Source: Flavobacteriaceae bacterium UBA3591
Lineage (GTDB): Bacteria; Bacteroidota; Bacteroidia; Flavobacteriales; Flavobacteriaceae
Length of the DNA stretch: 64,000 bases
Direction of reading: 5' to 3'
Assembly: GCA_002375695.1 (NCBI GenBank)
Contig: DFMO01000003.1
Span: 203,466-267,465 of the forward strand
In this document: positions 59,268 to 64,000 of the stretch, piece after piece
Numbering within the stretch: the stretch's first letter is position 1
How the letters are laid out: each line of letters starts with the position of its first letter
Notes under the pieces: model-generated
Database searches by the model: none
What the model saw: the letters and a program-made list of their open reading frames with translations, nothing else
What the model was told of the DNA's origin: nothing
Program-made: the position numbers and the translations under genes

Positions 59268-61343
59268 TTAGTTTATTGTCGCCCCATTTTCCACCCCATC
59301 AGTATCAGGGTTCATAAAAACCAATTTTCCCTCAGCATTTTCAGTCATTAAAATCATTCCTTGGCTTTCCACACCACGTAATTTTCTTGGGGCAAGGTTT
59401 ACCAAAACAGTAACTTTTTTACCAATGATTTCTTCGGCATTAAAACTTTGAGCAATCCCCGAAACTATAGTACGAACGTCAATTCCCGTGTCTACTTTTA
59501 AGACTAAAAGCTTATCGGCCTTTGGCATTTTTTCGGCTTCAATAATTGTTCCCACTCGCATATCGAGTTTCATAAAATCATCAAATTGGATGGTTTCTTT
59601 TTGTGGCTCTACTTTTTTATTGACAATCTCATTCATCTTTTTACTAGCTTGTAATTTGTCTAATTGGGCTTGAATTTGCTCGTCTTCAATTTTGCTGAAG
59701 AGCAATTCGGCTTTATTTATTTTATGACCCGGTTTTAATAATTCTGTTTTTAAAGAAATATCGTTCCAGCCCAATGAGGTCTCGACTGCGCTCGACCAGA
59801 CATTCAACATGTTTTTCAATGTGGTAGAAGTAAAAGGTAAAAACGGTTCGCTTAAAACAGCCAAAGCTGAAGCTATTTGCAACGCCACATACATCACCGT
59901 TTGGGTTCGGTCTTTATCGGTTTTAAAGGTTTTCCACGGCTCTTCATCGGCGAGATATTTGTTTCCTAAACGCGCCAAATTCATCATTTCTGACTGCGCT
60001 TCGCGGAAGCGATAACGCTCTATTGAACTTGCAATTACCGATGGATAAGCCTTTACCTCGGTTAATGTTTGCTTATCAATTTCTGAAAACGCAGCAGGTT
60101 TTGGAACAATGCCATCGTAATATTTATGTGTTAAAACCACCACACGGTTTATAAAATTTCCGAAGATAGCTACCAACTCACTATTATTTCGCGCTTGAAA
60201 ATCGGCCCACGTAAAGTCGTTGTCTTTTGTCTCGGGGGCGTTTGCCGTTAAGGTGTAACGCAACACATCCTGCTGGTTAGGAAAATCTTTTAGATATTCG
60301 TGTAACCAAACCGCCCAGTTTTTACTGGTTGAAATTTTATTGCCTTCAAGGTTTAAAAATTCATTTGCAGGCACATTTTCTGGTAAAATATAACTGCCTT
60401 CAGCCTTTAGCATCGAAGGGAAAATAATGCAGTGAAAAACAATGTTGTCTTTTCCAATAAAATGGAGCATTTTGGTAGTATCGTTTTTCCAATAATCTTC
60501 CCAATTTTTGCCCTCGCGGGTGGCCCATTCCTTGGTAGATGAAATATACCCAATTGGCGCATCAAACCAAACGTAAAGTACTTTTCCATCGGCACCCGAT
60601 ACAGGCACGGGAATTCCCCAATCCAAATCGCGGGTAACCGCACGCGGCCGCAGACCATCGTCTATCCAACTTTTGCATTGGCCGTAAACATTGGTTTTCC
60701 AATCCTTTTTATGGTCAACGAGTATCCACTGTTTTAGGAAATCTTCATATTCGTTCAGTGGTAAAAACCAATGCTTTGTTTCTTTAAGAATTGGCACATT
60801 TCCCGAGATAGCACTTTTCGGATTAATCAAGTCGGTGGCGTTTAGGCTAGTCCCGCATTTTTCGCATTGGTCGCCATAAGCCTCTTCATTACCGCATTTT
60901 GGGCAGGTACCTGTAATATACCTATCTGCTAAAAACTGGTTGGCTTCCTCATCGTATAACTGCTCGGTAACTTCTTCGGTGAATTTACCTGCTTCGTATA
61001 ATTTTTTAAAAAATTCGGAAGCGGTTTTATGGTGAATTTCGGCAGAAGTACGCGAATAATTATCAAAAGAAATCCCGAATTCTTCAAAACTTTCTTTTAT
61101 AATTCGGTGGTATTTATCAACCACTTGTTGTGGTGTAATTCCTTCTTTTTTTGCTTTTATAGTAATTGGCACACCGTGCTCATCGCTTCCGCAAATAAAG
61201 GCTACATCTTTATTTTGAAGCCGTTGAAAACGAGCATAAATATCGGCTGGCACATAAACGCCTGCTAAGTGCCCTATGTGTACGGGGCCGTTGGTGTATG
61301 GTAAAGCTGCGGTAATTGTATACCTATTTGGGTTTTGATCCAT
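59268..61343 (-). CDS. metG: Methionyl-tRNA synthetase
   Basis: 691 aa from MDQNPNRYTITAA. A longer frame starts 120 bases upstream, but a perfect -7 element (61361-61368) lies inside it, so the ATG at 61343 is the start. HIGH is at 22-25, the zinc knuckle CPKCG...CEKCG is near 145, and the KMSKS counterpart is KISTS (near 330). The C-terminal ~100 residues are an EMAP/Trbp111-like tRNA-binding OB domain (KLDMRVGTIIEAEKMPKADK). It charges tRNA(Met). Confidence 0.97.
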   Translation of the reverse strand: MDQNPNRYTITAALPYTNGPVHIGHLAGVYVPADIYARFQRLQNKDVAFICGSDEHGVPITIKAKKEGITPQQVVDKYHRIIKESFEEFGISFDNYSRTSAEIHHKTASEFFKKLYEAGKFTEEVTEQLYDEEANQFLADRYITGTCPKCGNEEAYGDQCEKCGTSLNATDLINPKSAISGNVPILKETKHWFLPLNEYEDFLKQWILVDHKKDWKTNVYGQCKSWIDDGLRPRAVTRDLDWGIPVPVSGADGKVLYVWFDAPIGYISSTKEWATREGKNWEDYWKNDTTKMLHFIGKDNIVFHCIIFPSMLKAEGSYILPENVPANEFLNLEGNKISTSKNWAVWLHEYLKDFPNQQDVLRYTLTANAPETKDNDFTWADFQARNNSELVAIFGNFINRVVVLTHKYYDGIVPKPAAFSEIDKQTLTEVKAYPSVIASSIERYRFREAQSEMMNLARLGNKYLADEEPWKTFKTDKDRTQTVMYVALQIASALAVLSEPFLPFTSTTLKNMLNVWSSAVETSLGWNDISLKTELLKPGHKINKAELLFSKIEDEQIQAQLDKLQASKKMNEIVNKKVEPQKETIQFDDFMKLDMRVGTIIEAEKMPKADKLLVLKVDTGIDVRTIVSGIAQSFNAEEIIGKKVTVLVNLAPRKLRGVESQGMILMTENAEGKLVFMNPDTDGVENGATIN

Positions 61344-61360
61344 AATTTTTTTTGAAAGTA

Positions 61361-61368
61361 CAAAAGTA
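61361..61368 (-). promoter_or_regulatory. Promoter -7 element of metG
   Basis: TACTTTTG on the minus strand, 17 bases before the metG ATG; decides the start codon. Confidence 0.7.
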
Positions 61369-61405
61369 CATATAAATGTAGTAATTTGTGTTTTTAAATA
61401 GCAGC

Positions 61406-62305
61406 ATGATAACACCTCCATTCTTAAAAAAAGGCGATACAATTGGTATTGTTTCAACGGCACGAAAAGTTTTAAAAACCGAAATAGAACCCGCTATTAA
61501 ATTGCTTGAAAGCTGGGGCTTACAAGCTGCATTAGGAAAAACAATTGGCGCCGAAGAAAACCAATTTGCAGGCAGTGATAATTTGCGCGCCGAAGATTTT
61601 CAGCAAATGCTCGACAATCCAAAAATAAAAGCAATTTGGTGTGCTCGAGGCGGTTATGGCACTGTTAGAATGATTGATAAAGTAAATTTTTCAAACTTTA
61701 AAAAATGCCCAAAATGGATTATTGGTTATAGCGATATGACGGTTTTACACGCGCACATTAATAATTTAAATGTTGAAACATTACACGCTCAAATTTTTCA
61801 AGGTTTAGAAACAAAACCAAAAGAAGCCGTTCAATCTATTAAAAAAGTTGTCTTTGGCGAAGATTACAGTATCACGTTTACACCGCAAAATCCAGTAAAA
61901 TTAAATGAATTTTCGGGCGAATTAGTTGGCGGAAATCTATCGGTTTTATATTCGCTCTTAGGAAGTGAGTCGGCAATTAATGCCAACGGTAAAATTCTAT
62001 TTATTGAAGATTTAGACGAATATCTTTATCACATTGATAGAATGATAATGAATTTAAAACGCAGTGGGATGCTTAAAAACTTAAAGGCACTCATTGTTGG
62101 CGGAATGACCGATATGAATGATAACACCATTCCCTTTGGAAAATCTGCTGAAGAAATAATTCTAGATGCAGTTAAAGACTATACATATCCTGTATTATTC
62201 AACTTTCCCGCAGGGCATATTGAAAAAAATCACCCGTTAATTTTTGGTAGGACTGCAAGTTTTGAAATAGTGGGTAAAAAGGAAAAATACGTTCTGCGAT
62301 TTTAA
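61406..62305 (+). CDS. LD-carboxypeptidase (S66 family)
   Basis: 299 aa from the ATG at 61406; an in-frame GTG 18 bases upstream is less likely. The nucleophile Ser109 is in IIGYSDMT, with catalytic Glu in FIEDLDEYLYHIDRM and His in FPAGHIEKNHPL. GIVSTARKV and WCARGGYG are family blocks. It removes the terminal D-Ala from murein tetrapeptides (LdcA) or cleaves microcin-like substrates (MccF). No signal peptide, so cytoplasmic recycling is expected. Divergent from metG. Confidence 0.93.
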   Translation: MITPPFLKKGDTIGIVSTARKVLKTEIEPAIKLLESWGLQAALGKTIGAEENQFAGSDNLRAEDFQQMLDNPKIKAIWCARGGYGTVRMIDKVNFSNFKKCPKWIIGYSDMTVLHAHINNLNVETLHAQIFQGLETKPKEAVQSIKKVVFGEDYSITFTPQNPVKLNEFSGELVGGNLSVLYSLLGSESAINANGKILFIEDLDEYLYHIDRMIMNLKRSGMLKNLKALIVGGMTDMNDNTIPFGKSAEEIILDAVKDYTYPVLFNFPAGHIEKNHPLIFGRTASFEIVGKKEKYVLRF

Positions 62306-62515
62306 GCAAAGCACCATTCTTTAATTTCTTATACTGCAAGTAATACAGAAAATAAAAAGAAAAATATAACTTACTAATTTTACCAGACTCTAACTCAAAA
62401 GTGTTTTATACTCATTAAAACCCACCAAACGCCATAAACAACTGAAATTCTGCAAAATGGTTTTGTATTTTTAAGTTTTTCATTTAAAAATTACGAACCA
62501 ATATAGGAAACAGTT

Positions 62516-63145
62516 ATGAAAATTAAATTATTATATTTAAGTACGCTATTGTGTCTACTTTTGGCTACACCTCTTTATTCGCAAATAACCAAGAAATCAA
62601 AAAATAAGAATACTACAAATCAGAGAATTACCACTCCATCTAATAAAAAATTAGCAGACACTAATCAAATTATGGTAGTTAATCCAGATAACAGAAAAAT
62701 AGTTCCGAAACGGCAACGGGTAATACACGGTCGCATCGATCCTATTACTGGAGAACAGATTCCTCCAACTAAAAAAGGACCACCAAGTAAAGAGTTTGCA
62801 ATTATCTTTCCTCACATTTCACAACAATATCCAAATTCTAACTTTTATGTTTTAGGAGAGAGTGTATCGGGAAACAAGGAAGGACATATTCCCAAAGTAC
62901 AACTTCACGGCGAAGGTCCAGCAGGCCGTACAGTAGAAGTAAAGATGTTTAGGGTTGATCAAAACAATAGGTTGATTCAAGATTGGACTCCCATTCGCGA
63001 AAAAATAAGTTTAGATGGATTTTGGGGAGCGAGTATACCTTGGGGTACATATGAGGATGAAGGAAAAAGCGTGAAACTCAAATTATTAGTTCGGCAATCC
63101 GCAAATAAATCAGATATAAAAACATTGTTTGTAGGTAGAGAATAG
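62516..63145 (+). CDS. Secreted protein of unknown function
   Basis: 209 aa. The signal peptide (1-22, ending LYSQ) is followed by a low-complexity, Lys/Asn/Thr-rich linker (ITKKSKNKNTTNQR) and a beta-rich domain (about 95-209) with PNSNFYVLGESVSGNKEGH, GPAGRTVEVKMFRVDQ and LFVGRE. No family recognised. A TATTTTTA -7-like element is upstream at 62468-62475. No partner in the neighbourhood. Confidence 0.7.
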   Translation: MKIKLLYLSTLLCLLLATPLYSQITKKSKNKNTTNQRITTPSNKKLADTNQIMVVNPDNRKIVPKRQRVIHGRIDPITGEQIPPTKKGPPSKEFAIIFPHISQQYPNSNFYVLGESVSGNKEGHIPKVQLHGEGPAGRTVEVKMFRVDQNNRLIQDWTPIREKISLDGFWGASIPWGTYEDEGKSVKLKLLVRQSANKSDIKTLFVGRE

Positions 63146-63268
63146 TTGTGGGCTAATTTGCAGGATAAAAACAAAGAGCTGAGGTTAAAAAAACCATCTT
63201 TTAAAATGCTAAATGAAATTTTAAAAGTTGAAACTTGAATTTTAATTTTTCTGTAATTTTAGCTTATT

Positions 63269-63631
63269 ATGGCTAAACATAACGAACTTGGGAAAATTGG
63301 TGAAGAAATAGCCACTCAGTTTTTAATTGAGAACGGCTATAAAATTTTATGTCGCAATTTTTATTTTAACAAAGCTGAAATAGACATAATAGCCCAAAAA
63401 GACAATAATACCGTTGTGATTGTGGAAGTGAAAACCAGAAATAGCAACTTTTTTGGCGACCCGCAAAGCTTTGTTACCCCTTCAAAAATTAAACTTTTGG
63501 TTAAAGCTGCAAACGAATATATAATTTCAAACGAACTTGATGTTGAAGTTCGTTTTGATATTATTGCCATTTTAAAAAATCAAAAAGAAGAGAAAATAGA
63601 GCATTTTAAAAATGCATTTTATCATTTCTAA
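63269..63631 (+). CDS. YraN-family (UPF0102) putative endonuclease
   Basis: 120 aa. The restriction-endonuclease-like fold motif is complete: GEEIATQFLIENGYKIL, then EIDIIAQ and VIVEVKTR, giving the E-x-D...E-x-K metal site. A Holliday-junction-resolvase-like nuclease is predicted; the cellular substrate is unknown. It ends 75 bases before the last gene. Confidence 0.93.
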   Translation: MAKHNELGKIGEEIATQFLIENGYKILCRNFYFNKAEIDIIAQKDNNTVVIVEVKTRNSNFFGDPQSFVTPSKIKLLVKAANEYIISNELDVEVRFDIIAILKNQKEEKIEHFKNAFYHF

Positions 63632-63705
63632 AACATAAAGTCGGTTTTTATTTCTGTAATTTTAAACAACAAAAGCGCAAAACTTCAACGATTAAAGTTT
63701 CAGAA

Positions 63706-64000
63706 ATGAGTAAAGAGATAATTCAGGCAATAGAAAGACAAAAGGAAAATCCGAATATAAAATATCGATTAAAAGTTAAAACCGAAGAATTTACCGATCT
63801 TTTATTTCACACCCTATTTGATGCCGAAACTTCGGTTGAAAAAAATCTACAGAAATTAGAAACTTTATTTGAAGAGTTAGCCGAAATAGCTTGCTGGAAA
63901 CCCGAAAAACCTTGTAAAGAGCTTTGGAATATCTACGTAAAAAAGCTACCCACAATACTTGAAAAATTAAATAAAGATGCCAAAGCGTTTTTAGATAACG
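63706..64000 (+). CDS. Probable serine O-acetyltransferase, N-terminal part (runs off the right edge)
   Basis: 98 codons, open at the window edge. LLFHTLFDAETSVEKNL and ACWKPEKPCKELWNIYVKKL, then PTILEKLNKDAKAFLDN, match my recollection of the helical N-terminal domain of Bacteroidota EpsC/CysE-type serine acetyltransferases. The diagnostic hexapeptide-repeat domain lies beyond the edge, so this is inference from the helical domain only. Confidence 0.55.
   Translation, partial: MSKEIIQAIERQKENPNIKYRLKVKTEEFTDLLFHTLFDAETSVEKNLQKLETLFEELAEIACWKPEKPCKELWNIYVKKLPTILEKLNKDAKAFLDN

Noticed and set aside
61344..61463. 40-residue N-terminal extension of metG
   Set aside because: Contains the metG promoter and the residues are unlike any MetRS start; the proper start is followed at once by the HIGH region.
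1..64000. CRISPR arrays, rRNA operon, prophage or riboswitches
   Set aside because: No regularly spaced repeats, rRNA-like stretches, phage genes or recognisable riboswitch aptamers were found on reading both strands.

Overview
This is a chromosomal segment from a member of the Bacteroidota, almost certainly a Flavobacteriaceae species; the genus cannot be read from the sequence. The evidence is low GC content, many promoters with the Bacteroidota -7 element TAnnTTTG, two clusters of type IX secretion (T9SS) sorting-domain proteins, a SusC-like/TonB receptor with an N-terminal carboxypeptidase-like domain, a GalE-like L-threonine dehydrogenase, and FeoB-associated small Cys proteins. No rRNA, prophage or CRISPR array is visible. 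One tRNA, tRNA-Asn(GTT), lies at 46835-46908.

Layout. 1-3.1 kb: minus-strand heme operon hemA-hemC-hemD-hemE (hemE runs off the left edge), with a divergent AraC-type regulator. 4.4-14.8 kb: ordinary chromosomal genes (nitroreductase, CBS protein, membrane-anchored M28 peptidase and epimerase, M13 peptidase lipoprotein, threonine dehydrogenase, SdiA-regulated-like protein, topoisomerase IB). 15-20 kb: two further heme genes (hemH and a hemJ-like protein) with a MATE exporter and two tandem T9SS cargo proteins whose 3' ends are nearly identical. 20-32.5 kb: NtrY-like kinase, enoyl-CoA hydratase, a pair of secreted paralogues, radical SAM protein, S9 peptidase, lipid acyltransferase/HD pair, bacilliredoxin, TerB-DnaJ protein. 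32.5-44.1 kb: a metal homeostasis block. It holds a TonB receptor with a thioredoxin-like partner, a divergent MntR/DtxR regulator, a TroABCD-type metal ABC transporter whose two permeases carry C-terminal winged-helix extensions, then feoA-feoB and two tiny Cys-rich membrane proteins, and a SCO protein. 44.4-51.6 kb: rseP, a TPR protein, tRNA-Asn, a T9SS protein, ssb and recQ.

The unusual part is the 2.3-kb accessory patch at 51602-53925, between recQ and a histone-deacetylase-family gene. It holds a YoeB/YefM-type toxin-antitoxin pair and a truncated JAB/JAMM-like polymorphic-toxin C-terminus that overlaps a lipoprotein gene, a plausible immunity protein. It also holds two equal-length (255 bp) repeat elements that keep the first codons of a REP-associated tyrosine transposase and end in CGCGAT...ATCGCG palindromes. 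The right edge of the patch is a second, diverged copy of the last 22 codons of recQ, directly upstream of the next gene. The simplest reading is that the patch arrived together with, or inserted at, the recQ 3' end and displaced an older recQ tail.

54-64 kb: histone deacetylase-like protein, EamA transporter, tex, an IS200-like transposase in a field of GCCCTTTCAGGGC palindromes, metG, LD-carboxypeptidase, a secreted protein, YraN, and the start of a probable serine acetyltransferase. Several listed starts were moved because a perfect -7 element lies inside the longer reading frame (mntR, metG, yefM) or because the longer frame begins at an implausible GTG/TTG.
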